64,000 nucleotides of DNA, from positions 15,570,501 through 15,634,500 of the forward strand of contig OZ059899.1 in the NCBI GenBank assembly GCA_964057225.1, in the 5' to 3' direction. Shown here piece by piece: positions 12,690 to 26,660 of the stretch (position 1 is its first letter; each line of letters begins with the position of its first letter). Source of the DNA: Auanema rhodensis (taxonomy: Eukaryota; Nematoda; Chromadorea; Rhabditida; Rhabditidae). The position numbers were made by a program, and so were the translations under genes. The notes below the pieces were generated by a model, which was given only the letters and a program-made list of their open reading frames with translations, was not told the DNA's origin and ran no database searches.

Positions 12690-12878
12690 TTGAAGTGGGG
12701 TATTCAGATGTGTAGATTCTGAATCTTCTAGTGAGATTTGGCTAGAACTTCTCCTGTTTCCGGAAAAACGGTTTATATCGACCCCAACTACAAAAATTGT
12801 TCACAAAAAAGTTCAGGCTGTGGCCTGTGAATGTTCGCTTTGCTCCAAGAGCATCATAGAAAATTAAATAAAAATACT
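12690..12878. repeat. 189-bp deletion monomer, second copy
   Basis: Carries the same 11-bp deletion and the same linked variants (GAAGTGGGG, CTAGAACTTC, CCCCAACTAC, GAGCATCATAG) as the unit at 10901. The two lie 1789 bp apart, eight 200-bp units plus one 189-bp unit. They are copies of one event, spread by duplication of a block of about nine monomers. Confidence 0.9.
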
Positions 12879-15800
12879 TTGAGGTGGGGTATTCAGATGT
12901 GTAGATTCTGAATCTTCTAGTCAGATTTGGCTAGGACTTCTCCTGTTTCCGGAAAAACGGTTTATATCGACCCCATCCACAAGAATTGTTCACAAAAAAA
13001 TTCAGGCTGTGGACACGTTGTGTCCTGTGAATGTTCGCTTTGCTCCAAGACCATCATCGAAAATCAAATAAAAATACTTTGAGGTGGGGTATTCAGATGT
13101 GTAGATTCTGATTCTCCTAATGAGATTTGGCTAGGACTTCTCCTGTTTCCGGAAAAACGGTTTATATCGACCCCAACTACAAAAATTGTTCACAAAAAAG
13201 TTCAGGCTGTGGACACGTTGTGTCCTGTGAATGTTCGCTTTGCTCCAAGACCATCATCGAAAATGAAAAAAAAACACTTTGAGGTGGGGTATTCAGATGT
13301 GTAGATTCTGAATCTCCTAATCAGATTTGGCTAGGACTTCTCTTGTTTCCGGAAAAACGGTTTATATCGACCCCATCCACAAAAATTGTTCACAAAAAAG
13401 TTCAGGCTGTGGACACGTTGTGTCCTGTGAATGTTCGCTTTGCTCCAAGACCATGATCGAAAATCAAATAAAAATTTTTTGAGGTGGGGTATTCAGATGT
13501 GTAGATTCTGAATCTCCTAATCAGATTTGGCTAGGACTTCTCTTGTTTCCGGAAAAACGGTTTATATCGACCCCATCCACAAGAATTGTTCACAAAAAAG
13601 TTCAGGCTGTGGACACGTTGTGTCCTGTGAATGTTCGCTTTGCTCCAAGACCATCATCGAAAATTAAATAAAAATACTTTGAGTCGGGGTATTCAGATGT
13701 GTAGATTCTGAACCTTCTAGTGAGATTTGGCTAGGACTTCTCTTGTTTCCGGAAAAACGGTTTATATCGACCCCATCCACAAGAATTGTTCACAAAAAAG
13801 TTCAGGCTGTGGACACGTTGTGTCCTGTGAATGTTCGCTTTGCTCCAAGACCATCATCGAAAATGAAAAAAAAACACTTTGAGGTGGGGTATTCAGATGT
13901 GTAGATTCTGAATCTTCTAGTCAGATTTGGCTAGGACTTCTCCTGTTTCCGGAAAAACGGTTTATATCGACCCCATCCACAAGAATTGTTCACAAAAAAG
14001 TTCAGGCTGTGGACACGTTGTGTCCTGTGAATGTTCGCTTTGCTCCAAGACCATCATCGAAAATGAAAAAAAAACACTTTGAGGTGGGGTATTCAGATGT
14101 GTAGATTCTGAATCTTCTAGTCAGATTTGGCTAGGACTTCTCTTGTTTCCGGAAAAACGGTTTATATCGACCCCATCCACAAGAATTGTTCACAAAAAAG
14201 TTCAGGCTGTGGACACGTTGTGTCCTGTGAATGTTCGCTTTGCTCCAAGACCATCATCGAAAATCAAATAAAAATTTTTTGAGGTGGGGTATTCAGATGT
14301 GTAGATTCTGAATCTCCTAGTGAGATTTGGCAAGGACTTCTTGTGTTTCCGGAAAAACGGTTTATATCGACTCCATCCACAAGAATTGTTCACAAAAAAG
14401 TTCAGGCTGTGGACACGTTGTGTCCTGTGAATGTTCGCTTTGCTCCAAGACCATCATCGAAAATGAAAAAAAAACACTTTGAGGTGGGGTATTCAGATGT
14501 GTAGATTCTGAATCTTCTAGTCAGATTTGGCTAGGACTTCTCTTGTTTCCGGAAAAACGGTTTATATCGACCCCATCCACAAAAATTGTTCACAAAAAAG
14601 TTCAGGCTGTGGACACGTTGTGTCCTGTGAATGTTCGCTTTGCTCCAAGACCATCATCGAAAATCAAATAAAAATACTTTGAAGTGGGGTATTCAGATGT
14701 GTAGATTCTGAATCTTCTAGTGAGATTTGGCTAGGACTTCTCTTGTTTCCGGAAAAACGGTTTATATCGACCCCATCCACAAAAATTGTTCACAAAAAAG
14801 TTCAGGCTTTGGACACGTTGTGTCCTGTGAATGTTCGCTTTGCTCCAAGACCATCATCGAAAATCAAATAAAAATACTTTGAAGTGGGGTATTCAGATGT
14901 GTAGATTCTGAATCTCCTAATGAGATTTGGCTAGGACTTCTCGTGTTTCCGGAAAAACGGTTTATATCGACCCCATCCACAAAAATTGTTCACAAAAAAG
15001 TTCAGGCTTTGGACACGTTGTGTCCTGTGAATGTTCGCTTTGCTCCAAGATCATCATCGAAAATGAAATGAAAATACTTTGAGGTGGGGTATTCAGATGT
15101 GTAGATTCTGAATCTTCTAGTCAGATTTGGCTAGGACTTCTCTTGTTTCCGGAAAAACGGTTTATATCGACCCCATCCACAAAAATTGTTCACAAAAAAG
15201 TTCAGGCTGTGGACACGTTGTGTCCTGTGAATGTTCGCTTTGCTCCAAGATCATCATCGAAAATGAAATGAAAATACTTTGAAGTGGGGTATTCAGATGT
15301 GTAGATTCTGAATCTTCTAGTCAGATTTGGCTAGGACTTCTCGTGTTTCCGGAAAAACGGTTTATATCGACCCCATCCACAAAAATTGTTCACAAAAAAG
15401 TTCAGGCTGTGGACACGTTGTGTCCTGTGAATGTTCGCTTTGCTCCAAGATCATCATCGAAAATGAAATGAAAATACTTTGAGGTGGGGTATTCAGATGT
15501 GTAGATTCTGAATCTCCTAATGAGATTTGGCTAGGACTTCTCTTGTTTCCGGAAAAACGGTTTATATCGACCCCATCCACAAAAATTGTTCACAAAAAAG
15601 TTCAGGCTGTGGACACGTTGTGTCCTGTGAATGTTCGCTTTGCTCCAAGATCATCATCGAAAATGAAATGAAAATACTTTGAGGTGGGGTATTCAGATGT
15701 GTAGATTCTGAATCTTCTAGTCAGATTTGGCTAGGACTTCTCGTGTTTCCGGAAAAACGGTTTATATCGACCCCATCCACAAGAATTGTTCACAAAAAAG

Positions 15801-18084
15801 TTCAGGCTGTGGACACGTTGTGTCCTGTGAATGTTCGCTTTGCTCCAAGACCATCATCGAAAAACAAATAAAAATACTTTGAAGTGGGGTATTCAGATGT
15901 GTAGATTCTGAATCTCCTAATGAGATTTGGCTAGGACTTCTCGTGTTTCCGGAAAAACGGTTTATATCGACCCCATCCACAAGAATTGTTCACAAAAAAG
16001 TTCAGGCTGTGGACACGTTGTGTCCTGTGAATGTTCGCTTTGCTCCAAGACCATCATCGAAAATCAAATAAAAATACTTTGAGTCGGGGTATTCAGATGT
16101 GTAGATTCTGAATCTTCTAATGAGATTTGGCTAGGACTTTTCGTGTTTCCGGAAAAACGGTTTATATCGACCCCATCCACAAAAATTGTTCACAAAAAAG
16201 TTCAGGCTTTGGACACGTTGTGTCCTGTGAATGTTCGCTTTGCTCCAAGATCATCATCGAAAATGAAATGAAAATACTTTGAAGTGGGGTATTCAGATGT
16301 GTAGATTCTGAATCTTCTAGTCAGATTTGGCTAGGACTTCTCGTGTTTCCGGAAAAACGGTTTATATCGACCCCATCCACAAGAATTGTTCACAAAAAAG
16401 TTCAGGCTGTGGACACGTTGTGTCCGGTGAATGTTCGCTTTGCTCCAAGATCATCTTCGAAAACGAATTAAAAATACTTTGAGGTGGGGTATTCAGATGT
16501 GTAGATTCTGAATCTCCTAGTGAGATTTGGCTAGGACTTCTCGTGTTTCCGGAAAAACGGTTTATATCGACCCCATCCACAAAAATTGTTCACCAAAAAG
16601 TTCAGGCTGTGGACACGTTGTGTCCTGTGAATGTTCGCTTTGCTCCAAGACCATCATCGAAAATCAAATAAAAATACTTTGAAGTGGGGTATTCAGATGT
16701 GTAGATTCTGAATCTTCTAGTGAGATTTGGCTAGGACTTCTCTTGTTTCCGGAAAAACGGTTTATATCGACCCCATCCACAAAAATTGTTCACAAAAAAG
16801 TTCAGGCTTTGGACACGTTGTGTCCTGTGAATGTTCGCTTTGCTCCAAGATCATCATCGAAAATGAAATGAAAATACTTTGAGGTGGGGTATTCAGATGT
16901 GTAGATTCTGAATCTTCTAGTCAGATTTGGCTAGGACTTCTCGTGTTTCCGGAAAAACGGTTTATATCGACCCCATCCACAAGAATTGTTCACAAAAAAG
17001 TTCAGGCTGTGGACACGTTGTGTCCTGTGAATGTTCGCTTTGCTCCAAGACCATCATCGAAAATCAAATAAAAATACTTTGAAGTGGGGTATTCAGATGT
17101 GTAGATTCTGAATCTTCTAGTCAGATTTGGCTAGGACTTTTCGTGTTTCCGGAAAAACGGTTTATATCGACCCCATCCACAAGAATTGTTCACAAAAAAG
17201 TTCAGGCTGTGGACACGTTGTGTCCTGTGAATGTTCGCTTTGCTCCAAGACCATCATCGAAAATCAAATAAAAATACTTTGAGTCGGGGTATTCAGATGT
17301 GTAGATTCTGAATCTCCTAATGAGATTTGGCTAGGACTTTTCGTGTTTCCGGAAAAACGGTTTATATCGACCCCATCCACAAAAATTGTTCACAAAAAAG
17401 TTCAGGCTGTGGACACGTTGTGTCCTGTGAATGTTCGCTTTGCTCCAAGACCATCATCGAAAATCAAATAAAAATACTTTGAGTCGGGGTATTCAGATGT
17501 GTAGATTCTGAATCTTCTAATGAGATTTGGCTAGGACTTTTCGTGTTTCCGGAAAAACGGTTTATATCGACCCCATCCACAAGAATTGTTCACAAAAAAG
17601 TTCAGGCTGTGGACACGTTGTGTCCTGTGAATGTTCGCTTTGCTCCAAGACCATCATCGAAAATTAAATAAAAATACTTTGAGTCGGGGTATTCAGATGT
17701 GTAGATTCTGAATCTCCTAATGAGATTTGGCTAGGACTTCTCGTGTTTCCGGAAAAACGGTTTATATCGACCCCATCCACAAAAATTGTTCACAAAAAAG
17801 TTCAGGCTGTGGACACGTTGTGTCCTGTGAATGTTCGCTTTGCTCCAAGACCATCATCGAAAATTAAATAAAAATACTTTGAGTCGGGGTATTCAGATGT
17901 GTAGATTCTGAATCTTCTAGTGAGATTTGGCTAGGACTTCTCCTGTTTCCGGAAAAACGGTTTATATCGACCCCATCCACAAGAATTGTTCACAAAAAAG
18001 TTCAGGCTGTGGACACGTTGTGTCCTGTGAATGTTCGCTTTGCTCCAAGACCATCATCGAAAATCAAATAAAAATACTTTGAGT

Positions 18085-20084
18085 CGGGGTATTCAGATGT
18101 GTAGATTCTGAATCTTCTAATGAGATTTGGCTAGGACTTCTCCTGTTTCCGGAAAAACGGTTTATATCGACCCCATCCACAAAAATTGTTCACAAAAAAG
18201 TTCAGGCTGTGGACACGTTGTGTCCTGTGAATGTTCGCTTTGCTCCAAGACCATCATCGAAAATGAAAAAAAAACACTTTGAGGTGGGGTATTCAGATGT
18301 GTAGATTCTGAATCTTCTAATCAGATTTGGCTAGGACTTCTCTTGTTTCCGGAAAAACGGTTTATATCGACCCCATCCACAAGAATTGTTCACAAAAAAG
18401 TTCAGGCTGTGGACACGTTGTGTCCGGTGAATGTTCGCTTTGCTCCAAGACCATCATCGAAAATCAAATGAAAATACTTTAAGGTGGGGTATTCAGATGT
18501 GTAGATTCTGAATCTCCTAATGAGATTTGGCTAGGACTTCTCCTGTTTCCGGAAAAACGGTTTATATCGACCCCATCCACAAAAATTGTTCACAAAAAAG
18601 TTCAGGCTGTGGACACGTTGTGTCCTGTGAATGTTCGCTTTGCTCCAAGACCATCATCGAAAATCAAATGAAAATACTTTAAGGTGGGGTATTCAGATGT
18701 GTAGATTCTGAATCTCCTAATGAGATTTGGCTAGGACTTCTCCTGTTTCCGGAAAAACGGTTTATATCGACCCCATCCACAAGAATTGTTCACAAAAAAG
18801 TTCAGGCTGTGGACACGTTGTGTCCTGTGAATGTTCGCTTTGCTCCAAGACCATCATCGAAAATCAAATAAAAATACTTTGAAGTGGGGTATTCAGATGT
18901 GTAGATTCTGAATCTTCTAGTCAGATTTGGCTAGGACTTCTCCTGTTTCCGGAAAAACGGTTTATATCGACCCCATCCACAAGAATTGTTCACAAAAAAG
19001 TTCAGGCTGTGGACACGTTGTGTCCTGTGAATGTTCGCTTTGCTCCAAGATCATCATCGAAAATGAAATGAAAATACTTTGAGGTGGGGTATTCAGATGT
19101 GTAGATTCTGAATCTTCTAATGAGATTTGGCTAGGACTTCTCCTGTTTCCGGAAAAACGGTTTATATCGACCCCATCCACAAAAATTGTTCACAAAAAAG
19201 TTCAGGCTGTGGACACGTTGTGTCCTGTGAATGTTCGCTTTGCTCCAAGACCATCATCGAAAATGAAAAAAAAACACTTTGAGGTGGGGTATTCAGATGT
19301 GTAGATTCTGAATCTTCTAATCAGATTTGGCTAGGACTTCTCTTGTTTCCGGAAAAACGGTTTATATCGACCCCATCCACAAGAATTGTTCACAAAAAAG
19401 TTCAGGCTGTGGACACGTTGTGTCCGGTGAATGTTCGCTTTGCTCCAAGACCATCATCGAAAATCAAATGAAAATACTTTAAGGTGGGGTATTCAGATGT
19501 GTAGATTCTGAATCTCCTAATGAGATTTGGCTAGGACTTCTCCTGTTTCCGGAAAAACGGTTTATATCGACCCCATCCACAAAAATTGTTCACAAAAAAG
19601 TTCAGGCTGTGGACACGTTGTGTCCTGTGAATGTTCGCTTTGCTCCAAGACCATCATCGAAAATCAAATGAAAATACTTTAAGGTGGGGTATTCAGATGT
19701 GTAGATTCTGAATCTCCTAATGAGATTTGGCTAGGACTTCTCCTGTTTCCGGAAAAACGGTTTATATCGACCCCATCCACAAGAATTGTTCACAAAAAAG
19801 TTCAGGCTGTGGACACGTTGTGTCCTGTGAATGTTCGCTTTGCTCCAAGACCATCATCGAAAATCAAATAAAAATACTTTGAAGTGGGGTATTCAGATGT
19901 GTAGATTCTGAATCTTCTAGTCAGATTTGGCTAGGACTTCTCCTGTTTCCGGAAAAACGGTTTATATCGACCCCATCCACAAGAATTGTTCACAAAAAAG
20001 TTCAGGCTGTGGACACGTTGTGTCCTGTGAATGTTCGCTTTGCTCCAAGATCATCATCGAAAATGAAATGAAAATACTTTGAGG
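18085..20084. repeat. Two tandem 1,000-bp (5-monomer) higher-order copies
   Basis: The variant pattern of the five monomers from about 18085 recurs at +1000 bp: A-run unit at 18261/19261, TGTCCGGTGA at 18421/19421, two AAGGTGGGG units, then GAAGTGGGG, then TCATCATCGAAAATGAAATG at 19051/20051. The copies appear almost identical, so this is a recent 5-mer duplication. Confidence 0.85.
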
Positions 20085-23000
20085 TGGGGTATTCAGATGT
20101 GTAGATTCTGAATCTTCTAGTCAGATTTGGCTAGGACTTCTCCTGTTTCCGGAAAAACGGTTTATATCGACCCCATCCACAAGAATTGTTCACAAAAAAG
20201 TTCAGGCTGTGGACACGTTGTGTCCTGTGAATGTTCGCTTTGCTCCAAGACCATCATCGAAAATCAAATAAAAATACTTTGAAGTGGGGTATTCAGATGT
20301 GTAGATTCTGAATCTTCTAGTCAGATTTGGCTAGGACTTCTCCTGTTTCCGGAAAAACGGTTTATATCGACCCCATCCACAAGAATTGTTCACAAAAAAG
20401 TTCAGGCTGTGGACACGTTGTGTCCTGTGAATGTTCGCTTTGCTCCAAGATCATCATCGAAAATGAAATGAAAATACTTTGAGGTGGGGTATTCAGATGT
20501 GTAGATTCTGAATCTTCTAGTCAGATTTGGCTAGGACTTCTCAAGTTTCCGGAAAAACGGTTTATATCGACCCCATCCACAAGAATTGTTCACAAAAAAG
20601 TTCAGGCTGTGGACACGTTGTGTCCTGTGAATGTTCGCTTTGCTCCAAGACCATCATCGAAAATCAAATAAAAATACTTTGAAGTGGGGTATTCAGATGT
20701 GTAGATTCTGAATCTCCTAATGAGATTTGGCTAGGACTTCTCGTGTTTCCGGAAAAACGGTTTATATCGACCCCATCCACAAGAATTGTTCACAAAAAAG
20801 TTCAGGCTGTGGACACGTTGTGTCCTGTGAATGTTCGCTTTGCTCCAAGACCATCATCGAAAATCAAATAAAAATACTTTGAGTCGGGGTATTCAGATGT
20901 GTAGATTCTGAATCTTCTAATGAGATTTGGCTAGGACTTTTCGTGTTTCCGGAAAAACGGTTTATATCGACCCCATCCACAAGAATTGTTCACAAAAAAG
21001 TTCAGGCTTTGGACACGTTGTGTCCTGTGAATGTTCGCTTTGCTCCAAGATCATCATCGAAAATGAAATGAAAATACTTTGAGGTGGGGTATTCAGATGT
21101 GTAGATTCTGAATCTTCTAGTCAGATTTGGCTAGGACTTCTCCTGTTTCCGGAAAAACGGTTTATATCGACCCCATCCACAAGAATTGTTCACAAAAAAG
21201 TTCAGGCAGTGGACACGTTGTGTCCTGTGAATGTTCGCTTTGCTCCAAGACCATCATCGAAAATCAAATAAAAATACTTTGAAGTGGGGTATTCAGATGT
21301 GTAGATTCTGAATCTCCTAATGAGATTTGGCTAGGACTTCTCGTGTTTCCGGAAAAACGGTTTATATCGACCCCATCCACAAGAATTGTTCACAAAAAAG
21401 TTCAGGCTGTGGACACGTTGTGTCCTGTGAATGTTCGCTTTGCTCCAAGACCATCATCGAAAATCAAATAAAAATACTTTGAGTCGGGGTATTCAGATGT
21501 GTAGATTCTGAATCTTCTAATGAGATTTGGCTAGGGCTTTTCGTGTTTCCGGAAAAACGGTTTATATCGACCCCATCCACAAGAATTGTTCACAAAAAAG
21601 TTCAGGCTGTGGACACGTTGTGTCCTGTGAATGTTCGCTTTGCTCCAAGACCATCATCGAAAATTAAATAAAAATACTTTGAGTCGGGGTATTCAGATGT
21701 GTAGATTCTGAATCTCCTAATGAGATTTGGCTAGGACTTCTCGTGTTTCCGGAAAAACGGTTTATATCGACCCCATCCACAAAAATTGTTCACAAAAAAG
21801 TTCAGGCTGTGGACACGTTGTGTCCTGTGAATGTTCGCTTTGCTCCAAGACCATCATCGAAAATTAAATAAAAATACTTTGAGTCGGGGTATTCAGATGT
21901 GTAGATTCTGAATCTTCTAGTGAGATTTGGCTAGGACTTCTCCTGTTTCCGGAAAAACGGTTTATATCGACCCCATCCACAAGAATTGTTCACAAAAAAG
22001 TTCAGGCTGTGGACACGTTGTGTCCTGTGAATGTTCGCTTTGCTCCAAGACCATCATCGAAAATCAAATAAAAATACTTTGAGTCGGGGTATTCAGATGT
22101 GTAGATTCTGAATCTTCTAATGAGGTTTGGCTAGGACTTTTCGTGTTTCCGGAAAAACGGTTTATATCGACCCCATCCACAAAAATTGTTCACAAAAAAG
22201 TTCAGGCTGTGGACACGTTGTGTCCTGTGAATGTTCGCTTTGCTCCAAGACCATCATCGAAAATCAAATAAAAATACTTTAAGGTGGGGTATTCAGATGT
22301 GTAGATTCTGAATCTTCTAATGAGATTTGGCTAGGACTTTTCGTGTTTCCGGAAAAACGGTTTATATCGACCCCATCCACAAAAATTGTTCACAAAAAAG
22401 TTCAGGCTGTGGACACGTTGTGTCCTGTGAATGTTCGCTTTGCTCCAAGACCATCATCGAAAATGAAAAAAAAACACTTTGAGGTGGGGTATTCAGATGT
22501 GTAGATTCTGAATCTTCTAATCAGATTTGGCTAGGACTTCTCTTGTTTCCGGAAAAACGGTTTATATCGACCCCATCCACAAGAATTGTTCACAAAAAAG
22601 TTCAGGCTGTGGACACGTTGTGTCCTGTGAATGTTCGCTTTGCTCCAAGACCATCATCGAAAATCAAATAAAAATACTTTAAGGTGGGGTATTCAGATGT
22701 GTAGATTCTGAATCTCCTAATGAGATTTGGCTAGGACTTCTCCTGTTTCCGGAAAAACGGTTTATATCGACCCCATCCACAAAAATTGTTCACAAAAAAG
22801 TTCAGGCTGTGGACACGTTGTGTCCTGTGAATGTTCGCTTTGCTCCAAGACCATCATCGAAAATCAAATAAAAATACTTTGAGTCGGGGTATTCAGATGT
22901 GTAGATTCTGAACCTTCTAGTGAGATTTGGCTAGGACTTCTCCTGTTTCCGGAAAAACGGTTTATATCGACCCCATCCACAAAAATTGTTCACAAAAAAG

Positions 23001-25060
23001 TTCAGGCTGTGGACACGTTGTGTCCTGTGAATGTTCGCTTTGCTCCATGACCATCATCGAAAATGAAAAAAAAATACTTTGAGGTGGGGTATTCAGATGT
23101 GTAGATTCTGAATCTTCTAGTCAGATTTGGCTAGAACTTCTCCTGTTTCCGGAAAAACGGTTTATATCGACCCCATCCACAAGAATTGTTCACAAAAAAG
23201 TTCAGGCTGTGGACACGTTGTGTCCTGTGAATGTTCGCTTTGCTCCAAGACCATCATCGAAAATCAAATAAAAATACTTTAAGGTGGGGTATTCAGATGT
23301 GTAGATTCTGAATCTTCTAGTCAGATTTGGCTAGGACTTCTCTTGTTTCCGGAAAAACGGTTTATATCGACCCCATCCACAAGAATTGTTCACAAAAAAG
23401 TTCAGGCTGTGGACACGTTGTGTCCTGTGAATGTTCGCTTTGCTCCAAGACCATCATCGAAAATCAAATAAAAATACTTTGAAGTGCGGTATTCAGATGT
23501 GTAGATTCTGAATCTTCTAGTGAGATTTGGCTAGGACTTCTCGTGTTTCCGGAAAAACGGTTTATATCGACCCCATCCACAAGAATTGTTCACAAAAAAG
23601 TTCAGGCTGTGGACACGTTGTGTCCTGTGAATGTTCGCTTTGCTCCAAGACCATCATCGAAAATCAAATAAAAATACTTTAAGGTGGGGTATTCAGATGT
23701 GTAGATTCTGAATCTTCTAGTCAGATTTGGCTAGGACTTCTCTTGTTTCCGGAAAAACGGTTTATATCGACCCCATCCACAAGAATTGTTCACAAAAAAG
23801 TTCAGGCTGTGGACACGTTGTGTCCTGTGAATGTTCGCTTTGCTCCAAGACCATCATCGAAAATCAAATAAAAATACTTTGAGTCGGGGTATTCAGATGT
23901 GTAGATTCTGAATCTTCTAATGAGATTTGGCTAGGACTTTTCGTGTTTCCGGAAAAACGGTTTATATCGACCCCATCCACAAGAATTGTTCACAAAAAAG
24001 TTCAGGCTGTGGACACGTTGTGTCCTGTGAATGTTCGCTTTGCTCCAAGACCATCATCGAAAATTAAATAAAAATACTTTAAGGTGGGTTATTCAGATGT
24101 GTAGATTCTGAATCTCCTAATGAGATTTGGCTAGGACTTCTCGTGTTTCCGGAAAAACGGTTTATATCGACCCCATCCACAAAAATTGTTCACAAAAAAG
24201 TTCAGGCTGTGGACACGTTGTGTCCTGTGAATGTTCGCTTTGCTCCAAGACCATCATCGAAAATTAAATAAAAATACTTTGAGTCGGGGTATTCAGATGT
24301 GTAGATTCTGAATCTTCTAGTGAGATTTGGCTAGGACTTCTCCTGTTTCCGGAAAAACGGTTTATATCGACCCCATCCACAAGAATTGTTCACAAAAAAG
24401 TTCAGGCTGTGGACACGTTGTGTCCTGTGAATGTTCGCTTTGCTCCAAGACCATCATCGAAAATCAAATAAAAATACTTTGAGTCGGGGTATTCAGATGT
24501 GTAGATTCTGAATCTTCTAATGAGATTTGGCTAGGACTTTTCGTGTTTCCGGAAAAACGGTTTATATCGACCCCATCCACAAAAATTGTTCACAAAAAAG
24601 TTCAGGCTGTGGACACGTTGTGTCCTGTGAATGTTCGCTTTGCTCCAAGACCATCATCGAAAATCAAATAAAAATACTTTAAGGTGGGGTATTCAGATGT
24701 GTAGATTCTGAATCTCCTAATGAGATTTGGCTAGGACTTCTCCTGTTTCCGGAAAAACGGTTTATATCGACCCCATCCACAAAAATTGTTCACAAAAAAG
24801 TTCAGGCTGTGGACACGTTGTGTCCGGTGAATGTTCGCTTTGCTCCAAGACCATCATCGAAAATCAAATAAAAATACTTTGAGTCGGGGTATTCAGATGT
24901 GTAGATTCTGAATCTTCTAGTGAGATTTGGCTAGGACTTCTCCTGTTTCCGGAAAAACGGTTTATATCGACCCCATCCACAAGAATTGTTCACAAAAAAG
25001 TTTAGGCTGTGGACACGTTGTGTCCTGTGAATGTTCGCTTTGCTCCAAGACCATCATCGA

Positions 25061-26660
25061 AAATGAAAAAAAAACACTTTGAGGTGGGGTATTCAGATGT
25101 GTAGATTCTGAATCTTCTAATCAGATTTGGCTAGGACTTCTCTTGTTTCCGGAAAAACGGTTTATATCGACCCCATCCACAAGAATTGTTCACAAAAAAG
25201 TTCAGGCTGTGGACACGTTGTGTCCTGTGAATGTTCGCTTTGCTCCAAGACCATCATCGAAAATCAAATAAAAATACTTTAAGGTGGGGTATTCAGATGT
25301 GTAGATTCTGAATCTCCTAATGAGATTTGGCTAGAACTTCTCCTGTTTCCGGAAAAACGGTTTATATCGACCCCATCCACAAGAATTGTTCACAAAAAAG
25401 TTCAGGCTGTGGACACGTTGTGTCCGGTGAATGTTCGCTTTGCTCCAAGACCATCATCGAAAATCAAATAAAAATACTTTAAGGTGGGGTATTCAGATGT
25501 GTAGATTCTGAATCTCCTAATGAGATTTGGCTAGAACTTCTCCTGTTTCCGGAAAAACGGTTTATATCGACCCCATCCACAAGAATTGTTCACAAAAAAG
25601 TTCAGGCTGTGGACACGTTGTGTCCGGTGAATGTTCGCTTTGCTCCAAGACCATCATCGAAAATCAAATAAAAATACTTTGAGTCGGGGTATTCAGATGT
25701 GTAGATTCTGAATCTTCTAGTGAGATTTGGCTAGGACTTCTCCTGTTTCCGGAAAAACGGTTTATATCGACCCCATCCACAAAAATTGTTCACAAAAAAG
25801 TTCAGGCTGTGGACACGTTGTGTCCTGTGAATGTTCGCTTTGCTCCAAGACCATCATCGAAAATGAAAAAAAAACACTTTGAGGTGGGGTATTCAGATGT
25901 GTAGATTCTGAATCTTCTAATCAGATTTGGCTAGGACTTCTCTTGTTTCCGGAAAAACGGTTTATATCGACCCCATCCACAAGAATTGTTCACAAAAAAG
26001 TTCAGGCTGTGGACACGTTGTGTCCTGTGAATGTTCGCTTTGCTCCAAGACCATCATCGAAAATCAAATAAAAATACTTTAAGGTGGGGTATTCAGATGT
26101 GTAGATTCTGAATCTCCTAATGAGATTTGGCTAGAACTTCTCCTGTTTCCGGAAAAACGGTTTATATCGACCCCATCCACAAGAATTGTTCACAAAAAAG
26201 TTCAGGCTGTGGACACGTTGTGTCCGGTGAATGTTCGCTTTGCTCCAAGACCATCATCGAAAATCAAATAAAAATACTTTAAGGTGGGGTATTCAGATGT
26301 GTAGATTCTGAATCTCCTAATGAGATTTGGCTAGAACTTCTCCTGTTTCCGGAAAAACGGTTTATATCGACCCCATCCACAAGAATTGTTCACAAAAAAG
26401 TTCAGGCTGTGGACACGTTGTGTCCGGTGAATGTTCGCTTTGCTCCAAGACCATCATCGAAAATCAAATAAAAATACTTTGAGTCGGGGTATTCAGATGT
26501 GTAGATTCTGAATCTTCTAGTGAGATTTGGCTAGGACTTCTCCTGTTTCCGGAAAAACGGTTTATATCGACCCCATCCACAAGAATTGTTCACAAAAAAG
26601 TTCAGGCTGTGGACACGTTGTGTCCTGTGAATGTTCGCTTTGCTCCATGACCATCATCGA
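25061..26660. repeat. Two tandem 800-bp (4-monomer) higher-order copies
   Basis: The pattern A-run unit, AAGGT unit with CTAGAAC and TGTCCGG, the same again, then a GAGTCGGGG unit occurs at 25061-25860 and again at 25861-26660. The copies differ in few bases (for example AAAAATTG at 25781 against AAGAATTG at 26581). Confidence 0.85.
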
